Shown: positions 18,487-25,745 of the stretch, in pieces
How the letters are laid out: every line of letters starts with the position of its first letter
Numbering within the stretch: position 1 is the first letter of the stretch
Assembly (NCBI RefSeq): GCF_001500045.1
Contig: NZ_LQIX01000001.1
Span: 124,001 to 188,000 of the forward strand
Direction: 5' to 3'
Source of the DNA: Mycobacterium sp. GA-1199
GTDB lineage: Bacteria; Actinomycetota; Actinomycetes; Mycobacteriales; Mycobacteriaceae
Length of the DNA stretch: 64,000 nucleotides
Translations under genes and position numbers: made by a program
Notes under the pieces: model-generated
Databases searched by the model: none
Told to the model about the DNA's origin: nothing
Seen by the model: the letters and a program-made list of their open reading frames with translations, nothing else

Positions 18487-19049
18487 GCGAGTCCGCGTGG
18501 TCCGGCGTCGCGGCGACAGTGGACGGTGTGCCGGTGTCACTCGACGAGGTCGATGCGCGCGAAGCCTGCCTGCGCGCCTCGCGGATCGCCTCCTCGCTGC
18601 CGCGCCCGGGCACCAGCGAAGGTCGACAGCTGCGGCGTTGGCTGACCCAGCTCTTGGTTGCCGAGCGCGTCGTGACGACCGAGGCCGCGGCACGCGGATT
18701 GAACGTCGATGACACGCCGGCCGAGGCCGAAGTGCTGCCGGACATGACCGTGCGGATGGAGATCGGCAGTGTGGCTGCATCGGTGCTCGCCGACCCGCTG
18801 GCCCGCGCGGTGTTCGCCGAGGTGACGGCCGGTATCGACGTAACCGACGACGAGGTGGCGTCGTACCGGGACCGGAACCCGTTGCGCTTCAGCGATACAG
18901 CTTCGGCCGCCGCGCATCTGTGTGCCGCCGCACGGCGCCGGGCCTTCCGGCTCTGGCTGGACGCCCGGTGTGCGGCGGTCGTCGAGCTCGCCCCCGGCTA
19001 CGAACATCCCGGCGATCCCCGGCAACCCGACAACACCCATCGGCACTGA
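18483..19049 (+). CDS. Rv0649-type conserved protein (named FabD2 in M. tuberculosis)
   Basis: A 188-residue protein at the position of Rv0649. It starts at a GTG that overlaps the mannosidase stop (GTGA). The N-terminal part (TVDGVPVSLDEVDAREACLR, then LRRWLTQLLVAERVV) looks like the N-terminal helical domain of SurA/PpiC-type chaperones, followed by IDVTDDEVASYRDRNPLRF. I see no GHSxG nucleophile motif of malonyl-CoA:ACP transacylases, so the FabD2 name is not supported by the sequence. Its stop overlaps the start of the ROK kinase gene (ATGA), so the three genes are translationally coupled. Confidence 0.7.
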   Translation: MSESAWSGVAATVDGVPVSLDEVDAREACLRASRIASSLPRPGTSEGRQLRRWLTQLLVAERVVTTEAAARGLNVDDTPAEAEVLPDMTVRMEIGSVAASVLADPLARAVFAEVTAGIDVTDDEVASYRDRNPLRFSDTASAAAHLCAAARRRAFRLWLDARCAAVVELAPGYEHPGDPRQPDNTHRH

Positions 19050-19969
19050 TGACCGACCTCGTTCTCGCGCTCGACATCGGCGGCACGAAGATCGCCGTCG
19101 GTCTCGTCGACGATGCGGGCACGCTGGTGCACAGAGCCACATTGCCGACACCGGACGGTGATGCGGAAACGATCTGGGCCGTGACGGATTCGCTGCTCAC
19201 CGAGGCCTTGGCCACCGCGGGCGGACGGGTCCGCGGCGCCGGGATCGCCTCGGCCGGACCGATCGATCTGTCGGCGGGCACCGTCAGTCCGATCAACATC
19301 GGCTCCTGGCAACGGTTTCCGATCGTCGAGCGGGTGGCGATGACCGTCGGCGCACCGGTGCGACTCGCCGGCGACGGTTTGTGCATGGCGATGGGGGAGC
19401 ATTGGCGCGGCGCCGGCCGCGGCGCCGACTTCCTGCTCGGAATGGTGGTCTCGACCGGTGTCGGCGGCGGGCTGGTGCTCGACGGCGCCCCCTACGACGG
19501 CCGGACCGGCAACGCGGGGCACGTCGGGCACATCGTCGTCGATCCGGACGGCGCACCGTGCACGTGTGGCGGGCGCGGCTGCGTCGAGACCATCGCCGGT
19601 GGCCCGCGCATGGCGCAGTGGGCCCGCGAGCACGGGTGGGTGGGCCCTGCCCATGCCGACGCCAAGGAGCTGGCCGATGCCGCCAATGCCGGAGATGCGG
19701 TGGCGCTGAGCGCATTTCGTCGCGGTGCGGTGGCTGTGGGTGCGATGATCGCGTCGGTCGGCGCGGTCTGCGACCTGGACCGGGTCGTGATCGGCGGTGG
19801 CGTGGCCAAGTCCGGGGCGTTGCTGTTCGACCCCGTCCGGGAGGCGCTCGCGTCCCACGCCGGGCTGGACTTCATCCGTGGCATCGAAGTGGTGCCGGCC
19901 GAACTCGGCGGCGACGCCGGCCTGGTCGGTGCGGCCGCCCTGCTGTGGGAGCACACGGGGGACGGCTGA
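19049..19969 (+). CDS. ROK-family sugar kinase
   Basis: A 306-residue ROK kinase, orthologous by position to Rv0650. The phosphate-binding loop LALDIGGTKIAVGL is at residues 4-17, and the ROK zinc motif GHIVVDPDGAPCTCGGRGC (His plus three Cys) lies near 160-178. A second ATP-binding block VVIGGGVAKSG is near 250. The family phosphorylates hexoses or N-acetylhexosamines; next to a GH38 mannosidase, mannose or a mannose derivative is the likely substrate (inference). The ATG overlaps the preceding TGA. Confidence 0.85.
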   Translation: MTDLVLALDIGGTKIAVGLVDDAGTLVHRATLPTPDGDAETIWAVTDSLLTEALATAGGRVRGAGIASAGPIDLSAGTVSPINIGSWQRFPIVERVAMTVGAPVRLAGDGLCMAMGEHWRGAGRGADFLLGMVVSTGVGGGLVLDGAPYDGRTGNAGHVGHIVVDPDGAPCTCGGRGCVETIAGGPRMAQWAREHGWVGPAHADAKELADAANAGDAVALSAFRRGAVAVGAMIASVGAVCDLDRVVIGGGVAKSGALLFDPVREALASHAGLDFIRGIEVVPAELGGDAGLVGAAALLWEHTGDG

Positions 19970-19970
19970 C

Positions 19971-20216
19971 CTAAACCGGGTGCGAGTCCTCTTGTGCCTG
20001 CCGGGAGTGTTTGCGGGCCATGTGGTTTCGGCCCCAGTCGCGCAGGCTCTGCAACACCGGAGCAAGCGTTATGCCGTATTCCGAGATCGAGTAGTGCACA
20101 CACGGGGGCACGGTGCGGGCATCGTGGCGGTCGATGATGCCGTCGGCGACCAACTCGTGCAGATGGCCCATGAGCATGCGCTCGGTGATGCCGGTCCTCT
20201 CAAGCTGCCAAATGTG
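19971..20216 (-). pseudogene. HxlR-family regulator, 5'-truncated remnant
   Basis: The frame encodes about 80 C-terminal residues of an HxlR winged-helix regulator (LERTGITERMLMGHLHEL, then VHYSISEYGITLAPVLQSL). A complete HxlR protein has about 110-120 residues and begins with a conserved Cys near the N-terminus and the helix PILxxL; both are absent. An in-frame TGA at 20217-20219 blocks any extension upstream. The missing 5' part would lie where the divergent DUF1772 promoter now is, which suggests a deletion. An internal ATG (20177) would give a 68-residue product that lacks the DNA-binding helix. Confidence 0.7.
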
Positions 20217-20231
20217 TCAGTACCTTGTTTT

Positions 20232-20259
20232 GTGTCAGCGTGATGGGCACGGTCGAGGT
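20232..20259 (+). promoter_or_regulatory. leaderless PafBC-like promoter of DUF1772 gene
   Basis: GTGTCAGCG (20232-20240), 7 nt, CACGGT (20248-20253), then CGAGGT directly before the ATG at 20260. The layout and the CGAGGTATG end are nearly identical to those of the unrelated gene at 10401. A copy of TGTGTCAG also lies 18 nt upstream at 20213. Confidence 0.4.
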
Positions 20260-20697
20260 ATGGACGCAATTGTTCACGTGCTGGCCCTGCTGATCGTCGG
20301 ACCGTTGGTCGGGGTCGAACTCGCGGTCGCAGTGTTCCTTAACCCGATGCTGGGCCGGCTGCCCGACGAAGCGTTCGCACAGGCCCGCAGCGACAGCGGG
20401 CGGGTACTGGGAACGGTGATGCCGTTCTGGTACGCCGCGGCGCTCGTGGTTCTGATCGCGGCGGCCGTGCTGTTGCGGACGGATTGGCTGTTCATCACCG
20501 CGGCCCTGACCATGGCGCTGGCAGTGGTGGCGACCGTGGCACTGATGGTGCCGATCAACAACCGCATCGGGCGCTGGTCCTCCGGCGCCGATGTCGACCG
20601 CGGGCTGGCGCGGCAGTGGGACCGGCTGCACTGGCGGCGAGTGGCCTTACTTGTGGTGGTGTTCGGGCTGGTGGTCGTCGCGGTGGCGGGGGTTTAG
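20260..20697 (+). CDS. DUF1772 membrane protein
   Basis: A 145-residue integral membrane protein with four predicted hydrophobic helices (residues about 4-26, 52-70, 73-95 and 124-144). The features MVPINNRIGRWS and LHWRRVALLVVV are typical of DUF1772/anthrone oxygenase-like proteins. The chosen ATG at 20260 gives MDAIVHVLALL at the start. The divergent HxlR gene, which normally regulates such genes, is a remnant, so expression may now depend on another regulator. Confidence 0.75.
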   Translation: MDAIVHVLALLIVGPLVGVELAVAVFLNPMLGRLPDEAFAQARSDSGRVLGTVMPFWYAAALVVLIAAAVLLRTDWLFITAALTMALAVVATVALMVPINNRIGRWSSGADVDRGLARQWDRLHWRRVALLVVVFGLVVVAVAGV

Positions 20698-20730
20698 GCG
20701 CTTTGTGCACGCTCGCGACCGGGCGAGGGT

Positions 20731-20784
20731 GCGCGAGCTGCTGGAAAATCGCGGTGTGTCGTGGGCAGACGCGCACGGTCGCGC
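20731..20784. repeat. dispersed palindromic repeat, copy A
   Basis: The core shares GCGGTGTGTCGTG with copy C at 54868 and GCGGCGTGTCGTG with copy B at 44018, flanked by inverted GCGCGA/TCGCGC ends. It is the most degenerate of the three copies and lies upstream of the rplJ promoter. A further GCACGCTCGCGACC stretch at 20708 may be part of it. Confidence 0.6.
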
Positions 20785-20827
20785 AAAAAGTGGGGAAGGT
20801 GCGCGCGTCGCGGGGATGGGGTGCGTT

Positions 20828-20857
20828 TTGGCTGATGAGCAGGTGGTCGGCTATTCT
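20828..20857 (+). promoter_or_regulatory. rplJ-rplL promoter
   Basis: TTGGCT (20828-20833), an 18-nt spacer and TATTCT (20852-20857), placed about 190 nt before rplJ, as expected for the promoter ahead of the L10 leader. Confidence 0.55.
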
Positions 20858-20861
20858 TGAC

Positions 20862-20990
20862 CGCGTTCCACCGAAGACCGTCGGTCACCGAGCAATCGGT
20901 TGAAGGTCCCGGACCACCCGGGCGGCCCACGCAGGAGGACGAGGCTACAGCTATTGCGCGCCCCGACCTGTCTGCGTCGGGGCGTTCGTC
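20862..20990 (+). ncRNA. ribosomal protein L10 leader with attenuator-like hairpin
   Basis: The region before rplJ matches the expected place of an L10 leader, where the L10-L12 complex binds its own mRNA. It contains CACGCAGGAGGACGAGGCTA at 20931, followed by a 9-bp hairpin CGCCCCGAC (20959-20967) and its complement (20976-20984). The U tract after the hairpin is weak. Together with the preceding palindromic repeat and promoter this accounts for the 350 bases between 20698 and 21047. Confidence 0.6.
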
Positions 20991-21047
20991 GTTTCCGGCC
21001 CCGCAACCCTTACTCGGCCCACGGTTCCCATCCACGAGGAGGCATGC

Positions 21048-21581
21048 ATGGCCAAGGCTGACAAGGCCACCGCGGTTGCCGACATCGCCGAGCAGTTCAA
21101 GGAGGCCTCGGCGACGCTCGTCACCGAGTACCGCGGGCTGACGGTGGCCAACCTCAAGGACCTGCGCCGTTCGCTCGGTGATTCCGCCACCTACACAGTC
21201 GCCAAGAACACGCTGGTCAAGCGTGCCGCGGCGGAGGCGGGCATCGAGGGGCTCGACGAGTTGTTCGTCGGCCCCACCGCGATCGCGTTCGTCAAGGGCG
21301 AGGCCGTCGACGCCGCCAAGGCGATCAAGAAGTTCGCCAAGGACAACAAGGCCCTCGTCATCAAGGGCGGCTACATGGACGGCCGCCCGCTGAGCGTGTC
21401 CGAGGTCGAGCGCATCGCCGACCTGGAGTCGCGCGAGGTGCTGCTGGCCAAGATGGCCGGCGCGATGAAGGCGAACCTGTCCAAGGCCGCCGGTCTGTTC
21501 AACGCCCCGGCGTCGCAGGTCGCACGGCTGGCCGCCGCTCTGCAAGAGAAGAAGGCCGGCGAAGGCGAAGAAGCCGCATAA
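21048..21581 (+). CDS. rplJ: 50S ribosomal protein L10
   Basis: A 177-residue uL10 protein that anchors the L7/L12 dimers at the base of the ribosomal stalk. The N-terminal rRNA-binding domain has [19 protein letters not shown] and [13 protein letters not shown]; the C-terminal helix that carries L7/L12 includes [18 protein letters not shown] and the acidic tail. An AGGAGG site (CGAGGAGGC) lies just before the ATG. Co-transcribed with rplL after a 98-nt spacer that holds a nested hairpin. Confidence 0.97.
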   Translation: MAKADKATAVADIAEQFKEASATLVTEYRGLTVANLKDLRRSLGDSATYTVAKNTLVKRAAAEAGIEGLDELFVGPTAIAFVKGEAVDAAKAIKKFAKDNKALVIKGGYMDGRPLSVSEVERIADLESREVLLAKMAGAMKANLSKAAGLFNAPASQVARLAAALQEKKAGEGEEAA

Positions 21582-21600
21582 CCACCCACCATCCCCGCGG

Positions 21601-21645
21601 TTTGTGGAGCCGCACCGGCGCTGACCGCCGGTAACACTCCACAAA
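21601..21645 (+). promoter_or_regulatory. nested hairpin in rplJ-rplL spacer
   Basis: TTTGTGGAG (21601-21609) pairs with its complement at 21637-21645, and inside it ACCGGCG (21614-21620) pairs with CGCCGGT (21626-21632). No U tract follows, so an RNA-processing or stabilising role that raises rplL over rplJ is more likely than termination. Confidence 0.55.
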
Positions 21646-21679
21646 TCGCATTGAAAGTAAGAATCAGAAAGGACCACTC

Positions 21680-22072
21680 ATGGCCAAGCTGTCCACCGAC
21701 GAGCTGCTCGACGCGTTCAAGGAATTGACGCTGCTGGAGCTCTCCGAGTTCGTCAAGAAGTTCGAGGAGACCTTCGAGGTCACCGCCGCTGCCCCGGTCG
21801 CCGTCGCGGCCGCCGGCCCCGCCGCCGGTGGTGCGCCCGCCGAGGCCGCCGAGGAGCAGTCTGAGTTCGACGTCATCCTCGAGGGTGCCGGCGACAAGAA
21901 GATCGGCGTCATCAAGGTCGTCCGCGAGATCGTCTCGGGCCTGGGCCTCAAGGAGGCCAAGGACCTCGTCGACGGCGCTCCCAAGCCGCTGCTCGAGAAG
22001 GTCGACAAGGCTGCCGCCGACGACGCCAAGGCCAAGCTCGAGGCCGCGGGCGCGACGGTCACCGTCAAGTAG
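21680..22072 (+). CDS. rplL: 50S ribosomal protein L7/L12
   Basis: A 130-residue bL12 protein of the ribosomal stalk that recruits translation GTPases such as the EF-G and EF-Tu encoded later in the window. The N-terminal dimerisation domain ([18 protein letters not shown]) is joined by an Ala/Pro hinge (residues about 38-58) to the C-terminal domain with [18 protein letters not shown] and KDLVDGAPK. The AGAAAGGACC ribosome site precedes the ATG. A terminator hairpin follows at 22126. Confidence 0.97.
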   Translation: MAKLSTDELLDAFKELTLLELSEFVKKFEETFEVTAAAPVAVAAAGPAAGGAPAEAAEEQSEFDVILEGAGDKKIGVIKVVREIVSGLGLKEAKDLVDGAPKPLLEKVDKAAADDAKAKLEAAGATVTVK

Positions 22073-22080
22073 CACCGTGC

Positions 22081-22126
22081 CGGCGTGCCGGCAATATCAC
22101 ACGCCGGCGAGCCGGCAATATCACAC
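22081..22126 (+). repeat. tandem 22-bp repeat
   Basis: Two 22-bp copies (22081-22102 and 22105-22126) with one mismatch; the shared part includes GCCGGCAATATCACAC. Period 24 nt, immediately after rplL. Confidence 0.75.
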
Positions 22127-22163
22127 TGTGGGGTCGATCCAGCAAAACGGGTCGGCCCCACAG
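22126..22163 (+). terminator. rplJ-rplL terminator hairpin
   Basis: CTGTGGGGTCGA (22126-22137) and TCGGCCCCACAG (22152-22163) form a 12-bp stem with one mismatch and a 14-nt loop. It is followed by TCGTGTTCTCG, a weak U-rich tail. Confidence 0.65.
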
Positions 22164-22288
22164 TCGTGTTCTCGATGGGTCACAATCGACCCCAGACTCC
22201 TGTTTTGGCCAGGAGCGGTAGGCTACAGTGACTCAAGCCACAAGCGGTGAGGCGTGTGGCGTGACGAATATTGGCGGAAGGATCTCGC

Positions 22289-23368
22289 GTGGGCATTGGT
22301 ATCCAGATTGAAGGACTGACCAAGTCCTTCGGCCCCCAGCGAATCTGGGAGGACGTCACTTTCGACTTGCCGCCGGGTGAGGTGAGCGTTCTGCTCGGCC
22401 CCTCCGGTACGGGTAAGTCCGTGTTCTTGAAGTCGCTGATCGGGCTGCTGCGCCCGGAGCGCGGCAAGATCATCGTCGACGGCACCGACGTGATTCAGTG
22501 CACCGCCAAGGAGCTCTACGAGATCCGCACGCTGTTCGGCGTGATGTTCCAGGACGGCGCGCTGTTCGGCTCGATGAGCCTGTACGACAACACCGCTTTC
22601 CCCTTGCGTGAGCACACCAAGAAGAAGGAAAGCGAAATCCGCCAGATCGTCATGGAGAAGCTCGAGCTGGTGGGTCTGGCCGGTGACGAGAACAAGTTCC
22701 CCGGCGAGATCTCCGGCGGTATGCGCAAGCGTGCCGGCCTGGCCCGCTCCCTGGTGCTCGATCCGCAGATCATCCTCTGCGACGAGCCTGACTCTGGCCT
22801 GGACCCGGTTCGTACCGCCTACCTGAGCCAGTTGTTGATCGACATCAACGCGCAGATCGACTGCACGATCCTGATCGTGACGCACAACATCAACATCGCC
22901 CGGACGGTGCCCGACAACATGGGCATGCTCTTCCGCAAGCACCTGGTGATGTTCGGTCCGCGCGAGGTGCTGTTGACCAGTGACGAGCCGGTGGTGCGGC
23001 AGTTCCTCAACGGTCGCCGTATCGGGCCGATCGGTATGTCCGAGGAGAAGGACGAGTCGACGATGGCCGAAGAGCAGGCCATGATCGACGCCGGTCACCA
23101 CGACGGCGGTGTCGAGGAGATCGAGGGTGTGCCGCCGCAGATCCAGGCGACGCCCGGTATGCCGGAGCGCCAGGCCGTCTACCGTCGGCAGGCCCGGGTG
23201 CGCGAGATCATGCACACCCTGCCGCCCAAGGCGCAGGAAGCCATCCGTGCCGACCTCGAGGGCAGTAACCAGAACGCCTCGAACCAGTTCGGTGACGCCC
23301 CGACCCGACGGCATCGCACGGTCGACGAAGAAGCGCCGACCGGCGCCATCCCGCGCGCCCAGCAGTAG
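22289..23368 (+). CDS. mceG: ABC transporter ATPase MceG (Mkl), energiser of Mce lipid importers
   Basis: A 359-residue ABC ATPase that powers the Mce complexes importing sterols and fatty acids; orthologue of Rv0655, which has the same length. Walker A is GPSGTGKS (about residues 38-45), the signature is SGGMRKR, Walker B is LILCDEPDSGLDP-like (QIILCDEPDSGLDP), and the switch His is in VTHN. The C-terminal extension of about 100 residues after the ATPase domain is typical of MceG. The GTG at 22289 has GGAAGGA 6 nt upstream; an upstream TTG at 22271 is less likely. Confidence 0.93.
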   Translation: MGIGIQIEGLTKSFGPQRIWEDVTFDLPPGEVSVLLGPSGTGKSVFLKSLIGLLRPERGKIIVDGTDVIQCTAKELYEIRTLFGVMFQDGALFGSMSLYDNTAFPLREHTKKKESEIRQIVMEKLELVGLAGDENKFPGEISGGMRKRAGLARSLVLDPQIILCDEPDSGLDPVRTAYLSQLLIDINAQIDCTILIVTHNINIARTVPDNMGMLFRKHLVMFGPREVLLTSDEPVVRQFLNGRRIGPIGMSEEKDESTMAEEQAMIDAGHHDGGVEEIEGVPPQIQATPGMPERQAVYRRQARVREIMHTLPPKAQEAIRADLEGSNQNASNQFGDAPTRRHRTVDEEAPTGAIPRAQQ

Positions 23369-23407
23369 GCCGCCCGATGTGAACGTCGTGAACGCTCGCG
23401 CTGAGAG

Positions 23408-25687
23408 ATGACGCGCGAACACCAGCCGACGTTCTGCCGGATCTGCGAGCCGCTGTGCGGCATGATCGCGACCGTCGAAGACGGCCGACTGGTCGAACTG
23501 CGCCCCGACAAAGACCATCCGCTCTCGTCGGGCTTCGCCTGCCAGAAGGGCATCGCCTTCACCGAGGTGGTCAACGACCCCGACCGGGTCACCACGCCAC
23601 TGCGGCGACGCGCTCGCGCTGACGGTCTTCGCGCAAGCGGTCCCCCGCAAGCGGGAGGTGCCCCCACATCCGAAGGCGGTTTCGAACCCGTCGGGTGGGA
23701 CGAGGCGATGGCCGACATCGCCGCCCGGCTCACCGACATCCACCGCAGGCGCGGCGCCGGGGCGATCGGCTGGTATTTCGGCAACCCGGGCGCGTTCAGC
23801 TACTCCTACACGCTGAGCTTGAGCATGTTGATGGGCGGATTCGGACTCGGTCTTTTCGGTGGTCCCGGCCGGGGCCTGCACGTGTTCACCGCGGGCTCGC
23901 AGGACGTCAACAACCGCTTCGTCGCCAGCCAGTTGCTCTACGGGTCGCCGCTCGCGCTGCCCGTCCCTGATGTGCTGCGCACCGATTTCCTCGTGGTCAT
24001 CGGCGCCAACCCGGTCGTTTCGCATGGCAGCGTGCTCACCGCGCCGCGGATTCGGGACCGCATGCACGACATCGTCAAGCGCGGTGGCCGCGTGCTGGTC
24101 ATCGACCCCCGCAGGACCGAGACCGCGGCGCAGTTCGAGTGGCTGGGCATCGTCCCCGACGGCGACGCCTATCTGCTGCTGTCCCTGCTGCATGTGATGT
24201 TCGGTCAGGACCTGGCCGACCGTCGACGACTCGCAGAGCAGGCCGACGGCGCGGACTGGCTCGAGCGGCTGGCCAGACCGTTCAGCCCCGAAGTCACCGA
24301 GGCGCGCACCGGGATCGACCCCGAGACCGTCCGCGCGCTGGCCCGCGACCTGGTTGGTACCGAACGGGCCGCGGTGTACGGCCGTGTCGGCACCAGCATC
24401 GGCGAGAACGGAACGCTGACGACGTATCTGCTGGACGCGGTCAACCTGGTGGCCGGCAACCTCGACGTGCCGGGCGGCAGCATGTTCGGCCGGCTGGGGC
24501 TGCCGGGCGAGCGGTGGCTCAACAAGGCCGGCGGTGCACTGCTGCGCGCCGTTTACACGCGCAAACGGTCGCGCATCGGCGGTTTCCCCTCCGTCCTCGG
24601 TTCCGAACCCGCGGGGGTGATGGCCAAGGAGATCGTCACGCCGGGACGCGGGCAGGTCAGGGCCCTGTTCGTCGGCGCGGGCAACCCGGTGCTTTCCGTG
24701 CCCAACGGTGACGAACTCGAGGCCGCGCTGGACTCCCTGGAGCTGATGGTCGGCATCGACCTCTACCTCAACGAGACGCTGGCGCACTGCGACTATGTGC
24801 TGCCGGCGACGTCGATGTACGAACGCGACGACTTTCCGCTGCCGTTCCAGACGCTGCAACCCACGCCGTTCCGGCAGGCCACCGAGGCCGCCATCGCGCC
24901 GGTGGGGCAGGCCCGCGCCGAGTGGGAGATCATAGACGACCTCACGGCCAGGATGTGGCGGGCGACGCCCGGCCTCGCGATGCTCGCCGGTGTGCGAAAA
25001 GCGTTGTCGGCGTTTGGTGTTCGGCTCGGCCCGCGGATGCTCGCCGATGCGGTGATCCGGTTGGCCGCGGGCGGCGACCGGTTCGGCCTGCGGCGCGGCC
25101 TGAGTTTCTCGAAACTCACCACGAACCATCCGCACGGCACCGTGCTGGCGGACCATCTGCGGGCCGGCGTGCTGCGGGACATCGTCGTCTACCGCGGTGG
25201 CCGGGTGCGTCTGCGCCACGACGAGGTCGCCGCCGAAGTGGACAAGCTGTCGCGCCGCCGCGTCGCCGACGACTATCCGATGCGGCTGATCGGCATGCGC
25301 GAGGCGCGGTCGGAGAACTCGTGGATGCACAACTCGCCGCTGCTGATGCGAGGCGAGCGTTCGCACCGGGCGCTCATGCACGTCGACGACGCGGCCGCCG
25401 CCCACATCGCCGACGGTGACACCGTGCGGATCACCTCGCCCCACGGCCAGATCGAGATTCCGGTCGTCGCCACCAAGGACATCGTCGTCGGCGTGATCGC
25501 GGTCCCGCACGGTTGGGGACACAAGGGCACGGCCGGATGGCGCGTCGCCAACGACGCCGGCGGCGCGAACGTCAACCGATTGATGTCCAGCGATCCGGCC
25601 GATATCGAGAGCCTGGCCGGGATGGCCCGGTTGACCGGTGTCCCGGTGCGCGTCGAGAAGGTCGCGTCGGCGCAAACTTTCGCATAA
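23408..25687 (+). CDS. molybdopterin-dependent oxidoreductase
   Basis: A 759-residue protein of the formate dehydrogenase/nitrate reductase (DMSO reductase) superfamily. The N-terminal 4Fe-4S domain is FCRICEPLCGM, with the fourth Cys in FACQKG. The Mo-bis-MGD domain follows (GAIGWYFGNPGAFSY, then VIDPRRTETA and DLYLNETLAHCDYVLPATSM), and a C-terminal MoCo-binding barrel (HGWGHKGTAGWRVA). No Tat signal, so it is cytoplasmic. The substrate is unknown. Residues about 70-95 contain a foreign-looking stretch (RASGPPQAGGAPTS) encoded by a small palindromic repeat inserted in frame. An intact frame suggests it is still functional. Confidence 0.85.
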   Translation: MTREHQPTFCRICEPLCGMIATVEDGRLVELRPDKDHPLSSGFACQKGIAFTEVVNDPDRVTTPLRRRARADGLRASGPPQAGGAPTSEGGFEPVGWDEAMADIAARLTDIHRRRGAGAIGWYFGNPGAFSYSYTLSLSMLMGGFGLGLFGGPGRGLHVFTAGSQDVNNRFVASQLLYGSPLALPVPDVLRTDFLVVIGANPVVSHGSVLTAPRIRDRMHDIVKRGGRVLVIDPRRTETAAQFEWLGIVPDGDAYLLLSLLHVMFGQDLADRRRLAEQADGADWLERLARPFSPEVTEARTGIDPETVRALARDLVGTERAAVYGRVGTSIGENGTLTTYLLDAVNLVAGNLDVPGGSMFGRLGLPGERWLNKAGGALLRAVYTRKRSRIGGFPSVLGSEPAGVMAKEIVTPGRGQVRALFVGAGNPVLSVPNGDELEAALDSLELMVGIDLYLNETLAHCDYVLPATSMYERDDFPLPFQTLQPTPFRQATEAAIAPVGQARAEWEIIDDLTARMWRATPGLAMLAGVRKALSAFGVRLGPRMLADAVIRLAAGGDRFGLRRGLSFSKLTTNHPHGTVLADHLRAGVLRDIVVYRGGRVRLRHDEVAAEVDKLSRRRVADDYPMRLIGMREARSENSWMHNSPLLMRGERSHRALMHVDDAAAAHIADGDTVRITSPHGQIEIPVVATKDIVVGVIAVPHGWGHKGTAGWRVANDAGGANVNRLMSSDPADIESLAGMARLTGVPVRVEKVASAQTFA
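23625..23675. repeat. small palindromic repeat inserted in frame in a coding sequence
   Basis: The stretch around GCGCAAGCGGTCCCCC (23631) and CGCAAGCGGGAGGTGCCCCC (23646) contains CCCCCGC-AA-GCGGGAGG, a short hairpin. The encoded residues are Gly/Pro/Ala-rich and break the otherwise ordinary domain. The same kind of element is, to my recollection, dispersed in fast-growing mycobacteria. Confidence 0.6.
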
Positions 25688-25745
25688 GGCCGGTTCGCGG
25701 CCAGCAAACCCGTTATCTTTCTCCCGTCGTCGAGCGGGAGAGGTC

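Noticed and set aside
18483..19049. Malonyl-CoA:ACP transacylase activity for the Rv0649-type protein
   Set aside because: No GHSxG nucleophile motif or matching catalytic His; the name seems to be inherited rather than sequence-based.
22081..22126. CRISPR-like repeat array
   Set aside because: Only two copies with a 2-nt gap, no spacers and no cas genes.
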